Shown one piece after another: positions 7,414-14,868 of a stretch of DNA of 29,679 nucleotides. The stretch comes from Actinomycetes bacterium (lineage in GTDB: Bacteria; Actinomycetota; Actinomycetes; Actinomycetales; Cellulomonadaceae), in the NCBI GenBank assembly GCA_023432565.1, contig JAEYUL010000026.1, forward strand, positions 1 through 29,679, in the 5' to 3' direction. The stretch's first letter is position 1. Each line of letters starts with the position of its first letter. The notes beneath the pieces are model-generated. The model was not told where the DNA came from, searched no databases, and was given only the letters and a program-made list of their open reading frames with translations. The translations under genes were made by a program, and so were the position numbers.

Positions 7414-8654
7414 TGGCGCAGGACGCACTGACGGAGCGCGGGCCGGTCACCCGGTCCGCGCTCTCGCGCTGCATCGACGTCCCGGTGGAGCAGTTCGCGC
7501 GCGAGCACTGGGGCCGCGCTCCCCTGCTGTCCCCGACGAACGACGACTTCGGCGACCTGTTCTCACCGGAGGCCGTCGACGAGCTCGTCGGACGACGAGC
7601 CCTGCGCACCCCGTTCATCCGGCTCGCCCACGAGGGCAGCGTGCTGGCGCCGGAGCGGTTCACCGCGTCGGGCGGGTTCGGCGCCGAGGTCTCCGACCAG
7701 GTCTCCAGCGACAAGGTGCTGACCGAGTTCGCCGCCGGGGCGACGATCGTCCTGCAGGGCCTGCACCGGATGTGGCCCCCGCTCGTGGACTTCACGCGCG
7801 CGCTCGTCGGCGAGCTCGGCCACCCCGCCCAGGTCAACGCGTACGTGACACCGCCCTCGTCACAAGGGTTCTCGCCGCACTACGACACGCACGACGTGTT
7901 CGTCCTGCAGGTCTCCGGGCAGAAGCACTGGCGGGTCCACGCCCCCGTGCACCCCGACCCGCTCAAGAGCCAGGTGTGGACGGACCACCGTGACGCGGTC
8001 GCACAGGCGGCTGCGGGCGAGCCCGTGATCGACCGCGTGCTGCGCCCCGGCGACGCCCTCTACCTGCCGCGCGGGTGGATCCACGCGGCGACGGCGCTGG
8101 GCGACACATCGATCCACCTGACCGTGGGCATGGCCGCCTACACGCGAGCCGACGTCGTCGACACGCTCCTGGGTGTCGTCGGCGACACCCCCGCCCTGCG
8201 CGCCTCGCTGCCCTTGGGGATCGACGTGTCGGACCCGGACCAGCTGCGGCCGATCGTGCAGGAGACCGTCGACGCTTTCGTGACAGCCCTGACGTCAGCC
8301 CCGGACCCCGGTGGCGTGGCCGCCCGCCGCCTCGGCACGCGGTTCGAGCGGGACGCCCGTCCCGAGCCGGTCGCGCCCCTGGCGACGCGCGCTGCGATCG
8401 ACTCCCTGACCGAGCACAGTCGCGTCCGCTGGCGCGACGGGCTCGGCAGCCGCCTCGAGAGGGCCGGTGACAAGGTGCGTCTGGCGACGGGAACCACCGC
8501 GCTGTCCCTGCCCGCCGAAGCCACCGGTGCCCTGCAGGTGCTGCGCACCGGTGACCCGGTCGCCGTCGGGTCGCTGCCCGGGCTCGACCTGACGAGCGCG
8601 CTCGTCGTCGTGCGGCGCCTGCTGCGTGAGGGCGTGGTGGTCCCATCGCGGTGA
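7413..8654 (+). CDS. JmjC/cupin_4-type Fe(II)/2-oxoglutarate oxygenase
   Basis: A 413-residue protein related to the ribosomal oxygenases (YcfD, MINA53/NO66 class) and other cupin_4 proteins. The N-terminal part has FAREHWGRAPLL, the usual lead-in of this family. The double-stranded beta-helix core has VNAYVTPPSSQGFSPHYDTHD followed by VFVLQVSGQKHWRV, giving an HxD pair at H156 and D158, and PRGWIHAA giving the second His (H224). A C-terminal winged-helix-like region follows. Relatives hydroxylate Arg or His side chains of proteins. It starts with GTG overlapping the stop of the repeat-peptide gene and ends in GTGA overlapping the ferredoxin start, so all three are probably made together. The substrate may be the upstream peptide; a ribosomal protein is the main alternative. 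Confidence 0.88.
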   Translation: MAQDALTERGPVTRSALSRCIDVPVEQFAREHWGRAPLLSPTNDDFGDLFSPEAVDELVGRRALRTPFIRLAHEGSVLAPERFTASGGFGAEVSDQVSSDKVLTEFAAGATIVLQGLHRMWPPLVDFTRALVGELGHPAQVNAYVTPPSSQGFSPHYDTHDVFVLQVSGQKHWRVHAPVHPDPLKSQVWTDHRDAVAQAAAGEPVIDRVLRPGDALYLPRGWIHAATALGDTSIHLTVGMAAYTRADVVDTLLGVVGDTPALRASLPLGIDVSDPDQLRPIVQETVDAFVTALTSAPDPGGVAARRLGTRFERDARPEPVAPLATRAAIDSLTEHSRVRWRDGLGSRLERAGDKVRLATGTTALSLPAEATGALQVLRTGDPVAVGSLPGLDLTSALVVVRRLLREGVVVPSR

Positions 8655-9538
8655 ACGACGAGTGGGTGCCGTGCAGCGACGGCGCCCGCGCACGCCAGGA
8701 CTCGCTCGTGGCGACGGGCTCGCACGGCGAGCGGTGGTTCCTGGTCGAGAACCAGGCCGGGTGGGGCAGGCACGCCCTGCTGGAGCCGCCGTTCGACCCG
8801 GCGCTCGGACGCGCGCTCGTGCGCCGGATCGAGGGCGCGGGCATCCGACCGCTCGCCATCCGACGCCCGGGCAGACGGGTCACCCAGCACGGCGCGCGGT
8901 GGGCGCTGGTCGACTCGCGCCCCGGCCGCGAGTCCGTGCGGTGGGGCGCGGTCGACCACCCGCGCGAGCTGCTGGACGTGGCGCTCGACGGGTCCGCCGG
9001 TACGACGTCCGACCGCCCGGTGATCGCCGTCTGCGCGCACGGCCGCCACGACCGGTGCTGCGCGGTGCGCGGACGCGTCGTCGCCGCGCGGCTCGCCGCG
9101 GCCTACCCCGAGGAGACCTGGGAGTGCTCGCACCTGGGCGGCGACCGGTTCGCCGGCACGATGGTGCTGCTCCCCCACGGCCTGTACTACGGCTGGGCCG
9201 ACGACGGAGACGCTGTCGCGATCGTCGATGCCTACCGGGCCGGACGCGTCGACCCACGGCTCCTGCGCGGCCGCAGCGCCTACTCCCACCCCGTCCAGGC
9301 CGCGCAGCACTTCGCCCGCGCCGAGCAGGGCGACGACGCGCTCGACGCGTACCCGCCCCTGCACGAGGAACGCACGCCAGACGGCTGGTCGGTCAGGCTG
9401 GGCACCCCGGGCGGTCCGGTCACCGTCCGCCTGGTCGAGACCCAGTCCGAACCCCTGCTCTCCACCTGTGCGGCGACCCGCGCCCTACCCGTCCGCCAGT
9501 GGACGCTCGGCGCGATCACCGGCCCCGTGGCGCCCTGA
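8651..9538 (+). CDS. Sucrase/ferredoxin-like (thioredoxin-like [2Fe-2S]) protein
   Basis: A 295-residue protein of the Suc_Fer-like family (PF06999 type). The hallmark thioredoxin-like segment reads VIAVCAHGRHDRCCAVRG (C128, H130, C136, C137) followed by ECSHLGGDRFAGT (C159, H161). In relatives of this fold, including yeast Apd1, Cys and His residues of these motifs bind a [2Fe-2S] cluster. Further Cys are at residue 8 and near 274. The GTG start sits inside the stop region of the oxygenase gene (GTGA), showing translational coupling. The likely role is electron supply or iron-redox support for the neighbouring oxygenase; that is inferred only from the gene order. A hairpin follows the stop. 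Confidence 0.87.
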   Translation: MNDEWVPCSDGARARQDSLVATGSHGERWFLVENQAGWGRHALLEPPFDPALGRALVRRIEGAGIRPLAIRRPGRRVTQHGARWALVDSRPGRESVRWGAVDHPRELLDVALDGSAGTTSDRPVIAVCAHGRHDRCCAVRGRVVAARLAAAYPEETWECSHLGGDRFAGTMVLLPHGLYYGWADDGDAVAIVDAYRAGRVDPRLLRGRSAYSHPVQAAQHFARAEQGDDALDAYPPLHEERTPDGWSVRLGTPGGPVTVRLVETQSEPLLSTCAATRALPVRQWTLGAITGPVAP

Positions 9539-9553
9539 CCGGCGAGGCGACGC

Positions 9554-9572
9554 CCCGCCGTCGTTCGGCGGG
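9554..9572 (+). terminator. Hairpin terminator after the peptide/oxygenase/ferredoxin operon
   Basis: CCCGCCG (9554-9560) and CGGCGGG (9566-9572) form a perfect 7-bp stem with loop TCGTT, 15 bp after the ferredoxin stop. Confidence 0.6.
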
Positions 9573-9731
9573 CTTGACCCCGCCCGCTGACGAGCGCGCG
9601 CTGCGGACATGTCCGGATGGGGTGCGGCGCCCACGTGCGCCGACTTCATGCCGCCGGTGCCTCGCTCCGGCCGAGGGAGTGGACATGCCATGTCGTACCG
9701 CCGCCTGCCCTGGTCACGTCTGGTGCACCAG

Positions 9732-10112
9732 CTAGCGCCTGAACGGCGGCCCGCTCAGCGAGGCGACGAACATGCAGGCCTCGAACCACGGCTCGCGCAT
9801 GTCCCGCATGTCCGTGATCATCGACTCGACCAGCCGAACGCGCGGCTCATCGCCGAGCTTGGCGTGGCACGTCTCGCACGCCGAGCAGTGCGACAGGATC
9901 GCCACACCAGCCCTGTCCACCCACCTGGGTCGCTCGGTCGCGGGGTAGACCCACGGCGCGTCCAGCTCGCCGCACCACCAGCATGGAGAGTCAGGGATGA
10001 CGGTGGGCTCCGGCTCGGGTTGAGGTTCCCCGAGGGGTGCGTAGGCGAACCATGCGCGGGTGGTCGATTCGGGCACGATCGCACCGTAGAGCCCGTTCAC
10101 GGCCGTCGCCAT
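9732..10112 (-). CDS. Unrecognised Cys-rich protein, probable zinc binder
   Basis: A 126-residue protein that I do not recognise. It carries SPCWWCGE (C44, C47) and SHCSACETCHAK (C76, C79, C82), arranged like a zinc ribbon or treble clef, a Pro/Glu linker (PQPEPEP), and a C-terminal helix MITDMRDMREPWFEACMF. ATG 10112 is the first standard start after the upstream gene's end; no strong ribosome site is visible, and the frame remains open further upstream with coding-like residues, so the true start could be different. It is 97 bp downstream of the siderophore-interacting gene on the same strand. Its third-position GC bias looks weaker than in its neighbours, which may mean more recent arrival. 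Confidence 0.6.
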   Translation of the reverse strand: MATAVNGLYGAIVPESTTRAWFAYAPLGEPQPEPEPTVIPDSPCWWCGELDAPWVYPATERPRWVDRAGVAILSHCSACETCHAKLGDEPRVRLVESMITDMRDMREPWFEACMFVASLSGPPFRR

Positions 10113-10209
10113 GCAGTTCCCGAACCGGGGAGCAGCGAACTGGTGCTCGGCCTCAGAGCGTGCGATCTGGAGATCCGCACACGGCGTCAGCAGCGTCGCT
10201 GATGAGCGG

Positions 10210-11166
10210 TCAGTTGGCCTCGGACTTGCCGTGGCGCCAGTAGCCCATGAACGCGACGGCCTTGCGGTCGATGCCGCGCTCGGTGACGAGGTGGCGGCGC
10301 AGGCCGCGGATGACGGCGGACTCACCGGCGAGCCACGCGTACAGGGGTGCGGTCTCGCACAGCGGGGCGCCGGTCGCGTGGTCCACCGGCACCTCCCACA
10401 CGTCGTCGTCGGTGGGGTTGTAGGACCACGGGACGTCGACGAGCTCGGTGCCCGCCGCGCGGCCCGGGAGCACGCGGGCGGCGGCGGAACGGACCGCCGG
10501 GTCGAGCAGCGAGCCGTGCGGGGCGCCGTCGCGGCCCAGCCAGTGGATGGTCACGCCGGCGGGGGCGATCAGGTCGATGCGGTCGTCGGAGAACGGCATC
10601 TCGATGAGCGCCTCACCGCGCGCGTCAGCGGGCAGGCGCTCGAGGATGTTCGCGATCGCGGGCAGCGCGGTCTCGTCGCCCGCGAGCAGGAACTGCTCGG
10701 TGCTCAGCGGCGGGACGAAGTCGACGCCGCCGTGCGGGCCGGTGGCGTCCGCGTTCGGGCCGAGGACGACGAGCTCGTCGCCGACCTTCGCGTTCATCGC
10801 CCAGCGTGAGGCGGGGCCGTGGTCGCCGTGCAGGACGATGTCGACGTCGAGCTCGCGCTGGTGCGGGCGCACCTGGCGGGCGGTGTAGGTGCGCATGGGG
10901 TGGCGCTGCTCGTCGGGCAGCTCACGCCACCGGCCGTACCAGTCGCCGCTCGCGGTGAGGTCGAGCAGCTCGGCGTAGCCGCACGCCAGCGGAAGGAAGA
11001 ACTTGATGCGCTGGTCGAAGCCGTTGTCGGCGAACTTGTGCAGGTCGTCGCCGGTGAACGTGACGCGCAGCAGGCTCGGGCACAGGCGGCGGAGCTCGCG
11101 GACCGTGACCGCGAACGTGCGGAACGGGCTCGCGACGGGCGCCTCGGTGGTCTGGGTCACGGTCAC
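10210..11166 (-). CDS. Siderophore-interacting protein (FAD-dependent ferric-siderophore reductase)
   Basis: A 318-residue protein of the SIP/ViuB family. It opens with a ferredoxin-reductase-like FAD-binding barrel including LLRVTFTGDDL and the flavin motif MRTYTAR with VDIVLHGDHGPASRWA, and ends with the SIP domain: FLLAGDETALPAIANILE, a long middle, AWLAGESAVIRGLRRHLV and a final AFMGYWRHGKSE. These proteins release iron from ferric siderophores in the cytoplasm using flavin and NAD(P)H. The GTG start follows TAGAGT by 6 nt, so the mRNA is probably leaderless, and an IdeR/DtxR-type box fills the promoter spacer, implying iron repression. No siderophore transporter genes lie in the window. 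Confidence 0.95.
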   Translation of the reverse strand: MTVTQTTEAPVASPFRTFAVTVRELRRLCPSLLRVTFTGDDLHKFADNGFDQRIKFFLPLACGYAELLDLTASGDWYGRWRELPDEQRHPMRTYTARQVRPHQRELDVDIVLHGDHGPASRWAMNAKVGDELVVLGPNADATGPHGGVDFVPPLSTEQFLLAGDETALPAIANILERLPADARGEALIEMPFSDDRIDLIAPAGVTIHWLGRDGAPHGSLLDPAVRSAAARVLPGRAAGTELVDVPWSYNPTDDDVWEVPVDHATGAPLCETAPLYAWLAGESAVIRGLRRHLVTERGIDRKAVAFMGYWRHGKSEAN

Positions 11167-11172
11167 GCCTGC

Positions 11173-11202
11173 ACTCTAGGCAGGCAAGCCTTACCTCATC
11201 AA
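11173..11202 (-). promoter_or_regulatory. Promoter of the siderophore-interacting gene
   Basis: Read on the minus strand: -35 TTGATG (11202-11197), an 18-bp spacer, and -10 TAGAGT (11178-11173), then 6 nt to the GTG start. The spacing implies a leaderless transcript. The iron box lies between and over these elements. Confidence 0.65.
11180..11198 (-). promoter_or_regulatory. IdeR/DtxR-type iron box
   Basis: TGAGGTAAGGCTTGCCTGC on the minus strand matches the known iron-box pattern TTAGGTTAGGCTAACCTAA at most of the 19 positions, including the conserved AGGT-AGGCT core. It lies between the -35 and -10 boxes, where a bound Fe(II)-repressor would block transcription. Confidence 0.75.
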
Positions 11203-11233
11203 GCCCGTGCGGAGCGGGCCTACGTCACACCCG

Positions 11234-12385
11234 TCATGCCAGGGTCGTCCCGAATACGAGACCCAGCAGGTAGGTCGCCGCGGCCGCGCCCCAGCCGATC
11301 GCGAGCTGGCGCAGGGCGCGCCGGGCCGGGGACGTCCCCGACAGCAACCCGACGACCGTGCCCGTGCCGAGCAGCGCGACACCCACCAGCCCGCTGGACC
11401 ACGCGACCGCCGTCCAGCCCGTCGCCCCCAGCAGGTACGGCAGCACCGGGACCAGGGCGCCCGTCGCGAAGAAGCAGAAGCTCGCGACGGCGGCCCCCAC
11501 CGCGGTGCCGATCGCCTCGTGCTCGTCGCGTTCCTCGACCGGCGGCTCGGCCGGCGCACCCGACGAGGCGGACGGGTCCGCCACCTCCTCCGGCGCGGCG
11601 GTGTCGGGCAGGACCAGCGCCATCCCGGCGAGCTGCTCCAGGGAGCTCAGCACGGTGCGAGCCCGCTCGTCGGCCTCGGCGGGCGCCATCCCGCGCGCCC
11701 GGTAGACGAGCGCGAGCTCGTTCGCGTCCACGTCGAGGTGCGGTAGCGCCGCGCGGGCCTGCGGACCCGGCCGCGAGGCCTCCAGCAGCTCGCGCTGCGA
11801 GCGGACCGAGACGTACTCACCGGCGCCCATCGACAGCGCACCGGCCAGCAGGCCCGCCAGGCCCGTCACCAGCACGGTCTGCGACGAGACCCCGGACGCG
11901 CCGATGCCGAGCACGAGCGCGAGGTTGGAGACCAGTCCGTCGTTCGCGCCGAACACCGCCGCGCGAAAGCTCCCCGAGATCCGGTTGCGTCCGCGGATCG
12001 CCAGGCCGCGCACCACCTCCTCGTGGATGCGCTCGTCGGCGGCCATCCGCGGGGTCGCGTCCGTCTCGTCGTCGTACGCCGCGCGTCCCTCAGCGCGCTG
12101 CGCGAGCGCCAGGACGAACACGGACCCGAACCGGCGGGCCAGCCAGCCGAGCGCGCGCGTGCGGAAGTCCCCGCGCAGCGGCTTGCCGACGTCGTCGCCC
12201 AGCAGGTCCAGCCAGTGCTGCTCGTGCCGGCGCTCGGCCTCGGCGAGCGCCAGCAGGATCTCGCGCTCCTCACCTGTGCGCCGCGAGGCCAGGTCGCGGT
12301 ACGCCGCGGCCTCCGCGCGCTCGTCGGCGAGGTAGCGCCGCCACTTGCGCACCTGGGCGCTCGTCGGGGTGGTCCGGGTCGTCAC
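11234..12385 (-). CDS. Ferritin-like/VIT1 fusion, probable Fe2+/Mn2+ transporter
   Basis: A 383-residue fusion. Residues 1 to about 150 form a ferritin- or rubrerythrin-like helical domain with YLADERAEAAAYRDLA, LAEAERRHEQHW and a later DERIHEEVVRGL, giving repeated ExxH/ExxxH-type metal ligands. The rest is a VIT1/CCC1 transporter: FRAAVFGANDGLVSNLALVLG in the first segment, GLLAGALSMGAGEYVSVRSQ, then three C-terminal segments. VIT1 proteins move Fe2+ or Mn2+ out of the cytoplasm; the ferritin-like part likely senses or delivers metal. GTG 12385 is chosen because residues before it are not conserved-looking and overlap the divergent prs-like promoter region; the start is uncertain. It lies next to an iron-regulated reductase. 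Confidence 0.9.
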   Translation of the reverse strand: MTTRTTPTSAQVRKWRRYLADERAEAAAYRDLASRRTGEEREILLALAEAERRHEQHWLDLLGDDVGKPLRGDFRTRALGWLARRFGSVFVLALAQRAEGRAAYDDETDATPRMAADERIHEEVVRGLAIRGRNRISGSFRAAVFGANDGLVSNLALVLGIGASGVSSQTVLVTGLAGLLAGALSMGAGEYVSVRSQRELLEASRPGPQARAALPHLDVDANELALVYRARGMAPAEADERARTVLSSLEQLAGMALVLPDTAAPEEVADPSASSGAPAEPPVEERDEHEAIGTAVGAAVASFCFFATGALVPVLPYLLGATGWTAVAWSSGLVGVALLGTGTVVGLLSGTSPARRALRQLAIGWGAAAATYLLGLVFGTTLA

Positions 12386-12492
12386 CCGGCCATGCTGCCA
12401 GGCGCCAGACGGGCAAACCGGACGACGGGTCGAGTTCGCCGAGCCGAATCGAACGATGCGGCAAGCCTCGCGCGGCGCACACCGTACCCGGC

Positions 12493-12498
12493 TAGCAT
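12493..12498 (+). promoter_or_regulatory. -10 box of the PRPP-synthetase-like gene
   Basis: TAGCAT lies 7 nt before the GTG at 12506, so transcription should begin at or next to the start codon (leaderless mRNA). No clear -35 was seen. Confidence 0.45.
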
Positions 12499-12505
12499 CC
12501 GCCGT

Positions 12506-13456
12506 GTGGGCAAGATCCGGGTCTTCGCGGGGCAGGCGGGTCGGAGCTTCGCAGCCGGGATGTGCGAGCACCTGCAGGTACCCCTGAGCCCGTCGCGCCT
12601 GCAGCGGTTCGCCAACGACTGCCTGCAGGTCCAGCTCCTGGAGAACTGCCGCGAGCGTGACGTCTTCCTGGTGCAGCCCATCGTCGCGCCCGTGCAGGAG
12701 AACCTCATGGAGCTCCTGCTGATGATCGACGCGGCGCGCGGCGCCTCAGCCCGGCGGATCACCGCGGTCATGCCGCACTTCGCGTACGCACGCTCGGACA
12801 AGAAGGACGCGTCGCGCATCTCGATCGGGGGTCGGCTCGTCGCCGACCTGCTGACCACCGCCGGCGTGGACCGCGTCCTGACGATGTCGTTGCACGCACC
12901 GCAGGTGCACGCGTTCTTCCGCGTCCCGACCGACCAGCTGCACGCGTTGCACGAGCTCGCGACGCACTTCTCCCTGCAGGACCTGTCCCGCACCACGGTC
13001 GTCTCGCCGGACCTCGGCAACGCCAAGACCGCGACCACCTTCGCCCGGATGCTCGGCACGCCCGTCGCCGCAGGGTCCAAGGAGCGCCTCGACGGCGACG
13101 CGGTGACGATCTCGACCATCATCGGGGACGTCGCGGGGCGGGACGTGATCGTGCTGGACGACGAGATCGCGAACGGCAGCACGATCATGGCGATCGTGCG
13201 GCTGCTCGACGAGGCCGGTGCGCGCCGCATCCAGGTCGCGTGCACGCACGGGCTGTTCTCCCACGGTGCGCTCGACCGGATCACCGCCTCGGGCCGGGTC
13301 GACGGCGTGGTCTGCACGGACACGGTCCCCCACGACGAGCTCGCGGACGACGACCGCGTGACCGTTCTGGGGGTCGCGCCCGCGTTCGCGGAGGCCGTGC
13401 GCCGGATCCACTCCGGGGAGTCCGTCAGCGAGCTGTTCGCGCACGAGGGTCACTGA
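12506..13456 (+). CDS. Ribose-phosphate pyrophosphokinase family protein (divergent paralogue)
   Basis: A 316-residue protein with the tandem phosphoribosyltransferase fold of PRPP synthetase. Recognisable parts are VFLVQPIVAPVQENLMELLLMIDA, MPHFAYARSDKKD, SLHAPQVHAFF (H130), VVSPDLGNAKTA and VIVLDDEIANGST (218-226). Several hallmark sites differ from housekeeping enzymes: the PRPP loop lacks the usual DTAGT/DTGGT, the flexible loop has KER instead of the common KRR or KxR, and the residue block after YAR lacks the usual REPI. It may be a specialised or regulatory paralogue, or have altered substrates; the cell probably has a standard prs elsewhere. A -10 box 7 nt upstream of GTG 12506 supports this start. 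It is followed by a bidirectional hairpin. Confidence 0.85.
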   Translation: MGKIRVFAGQAGRSFAAGMCEHLQVPLSPSRLQRFANDCLQVQLLENCRERDVFLVQPIVAPVQENLMELLLMIDAARGASARRITAVMPHFAYARSDKKDASRISIGGRLVADLLTTAGVDRVLTMSLHAPQVHAFFRVPTDQLHALHELATHFSLQDLSRTTVVSPDLGNAKTATTFARMLGTPVAAGSKERLDGDAVTISTIIGDVAGRDVIVLDDEIANGSTIMAIVRLLDEAGARRIQVACTHGLFSHGALDRITASGRVDGVVCTDTVPHDELADDDRVTVLGVAPAFAEAVRRIHSGESVSELFAHEGH

Positions 13457-13470
13457 CCGAGTCACGCGCA

Positions 13471-13494
13471 GCCGCCCCTGGGTCGGCGGGCGGC
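13471..13494. terminator. Bidirectional hairpin between convergent genes
   Basis: GCCGCCC (13471-13477) and GGGCGGC (13488-13494) pair perfectly around a 10-nt loop. It fills most of the 44-bp gap between the two convergent stop codons and could serve both. Confidence 0.6.
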
Positions 13495-13500
13495 AGCCTC

Positions 13501-14580
13501 TCAGCGCCAGGGCTGCGCCGGCACCGTGACGGCCGTCGCGGTGTCTGCCGCCTCCTGCATCGCCAGGCCGAGGAGGTGGTCGTGGCAGCCGTCCGCGAGC
13601 GGGTAGGGCTCCGGGCCGCCGTCGTGCAACCACGACGCGCACGCCGCGAGCAGATGGGCGACCGCGAGCTCGTCGTCGGCGAACCGGGACCCGACGAACG
13701 GGTTCCGGTACAGCACGCGGTCGCCCAGGCTGAGGTGCTCGAGGTCGAACCCGTCGAGGTTCTGCTCGAGCCCGCTCACGCGGCGTGCGATCGCCCCGGA
13801 CAGCACGGTGCGCTCGCCCGCCCACCAGGTCACGTCGTCACCGACGATCTCGCCGTGCGAGCCCCGTACGACGATCCGGTTGGTGCGCAGCGGGTTGTAC
13901 CACTGGTTGTCGGTGAAGTCGTACAGCGCAGAGCGGCCGCCACCGAAGTCGAGCGTCGCGATGAGCGTGCTCGTGGCGCTCGGTTGCGTCTCGTCGGTCC
14001 AGCCGTCGCGTGCGACCGGGCCGAGCAGCGGCGCGGTGAAGCGCTGGGCGCGGATGAGGACCTCGTCGCGGCCCACGCCGAGCAGGTGACGGATGAGACC
14101 CACAGCGTGGTACAGATGGGTGGACGAAACTTGTACAGATGTCGCCTCGCCGATGAGGCCCGCGTCGATCACGGCGCGTCGAGCCTGGTGAGACGGCATG
14201 AACGGGCTGTGCTCGGCCACCTGGACCAGCCCCGAGGCGCCGACGTCCGCCCACAGCCGCTCGAGCCCGTCGACGTCCGGCGCGGGCGGCGTCTCCGCCA
14301 GGACCGGCACCCCCGAGGCGACGAGCTCGCGCGTCGCCTCCGGCGTCACCGACCACGGCACGGACACCACCACGAGCTCCGGCCGGTGCGGTCCCGCGAC
14401 GAGCTCGGAGATCGAGCGCACCGTCGGCACGCCCCACTCGGCCTCGACGTGCGCACCGCGCTCCGCAGTTCGCGTCACGACCCCCGTGCACGCGAACCGC
14501 TCCGGCAGGGCCCGCGCCGCCCGGGCGAAGAACTCCGCGCGCCACCCGCTCCCGACGATCCCGAACCGCAGCTGCGTCAT
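13501..14580 (-). CDS. Gfo/Idh/MocA family oxidoreductase
   Basis: A 359-residue NAD(P)-dependent dehydrogenase. The N-terminal Rossmann fold shows RFGIVGSGWRAEFFARAARA, then VVVSVPWSVTPEATRELVASG and VLAETPPAPD, where most family members have an EKP motif; here it is ETP. The C-terminal alpha/beta domain contains GLIGEATSVQVSSTHLYHAVGLIRH and ends near VTVPAQPW. Members act on sugars, inositols or related cyclic compounds; the substrate here is not clear, and the loss of the Lys of EKP could change activity. ATG 14580 has GAGGAGG close upstream, and TAGGGT (14606-14601, minus strand) is a plausible -10. It stands alone on this strand. Confidence 0.9.
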   Translation of the reverse strand: MTQLRFGIVGSGWRAEFFARAARALPERFACTGVVTRTAERGAHVEAEWGVPTVRSISELVAGPHRPELVVVSVPWSVTPEATRELVASGVPVLAETPPAPDVDGLERLWADVGASGLVQVAEHSPFMPSHQARRAVIDAGLIGEATSVQVSSTHLYHAVGLIRHLLGVGRDEVLIRAQRFTAPLLGPVARDGWTDETQPSATSTLIATLDFGGGRSALYDFTDNQWYNPLRTNRIVVRGSHGEIVGDDVTWWAGERTVLSGAIARRVSGLEQNLDGFDLEHLSLGDRVLYRNPFVGSRFADDELAVAHLLAACASWLHDGGPEPYPLADGCHDHLLGLAMQEAADTATAVTVPAQPWR

Positions 14581-14730
14581 CGCGACCTCCTCGTCGCCCG
14601 ACCCTAGTCGCGCCACGCGCCGTGCACAGAGCTCCCCCCGCGCACGGGACACACCGCCGGAGTCCTGGCCCGGCGCGCCCGGGCATGGCACCGTGCACGC
14701 GTCGGTCCGGTCCCCGGCTAGGAGTCCCTC

Positions 14731-14868
14731 GTGAACGTCGTCGTCGCGCTGTTCCGGTTCGCGCTGGTGTACCTGGCGCTCATGGGAACCCGGGACATCT
14801 GGCTGCACGGCGAGATCGACGGCCTGCTCTACTTCACCAACCAGTCGGGGATCCTGCTCGCGGTGTGA
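14731..14868 (+). CDS. N-terminal part of a split Pr6Pr-like membrane protein
   Basis: A 45-residue open frame from GTG 14731, preceded by AGGAG. It encodes a first membrane segment (VVVALFRFALVYLALMG) and the motif LLYFTNQSGILLAV, which in intact Pr6Pr-type proteins leads straight into the second membrane segment. It ends at TGA 14866-14868, overlapping the ATG of the next frame (TGATG). One extra G would restore a single 209-residue frame reading LLAVVMTWAG. It is either the front half of a frameshifted gene, a sequencing error, or a coupled two-part protein. Confidence 0.6.
   Translation: MNVVVALFRFALVYLALMGTRDIWLHGEIDGLLYFTNQSGILLAV

Noticed and set aside
11203..11219. GCCCG/CGGGC stem between the VIT1 fusion and the siderophore reductase
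   Set aside because: A 5-bp stem is too short to call a terminator in DNA of this GC content.
13838..14698. Alternative minus-strand frame across the Gfo/Idh gene
   Set aside because: Shadow frame; the Rossmann motif and GAGGAGG ribosome site fix the real frame.
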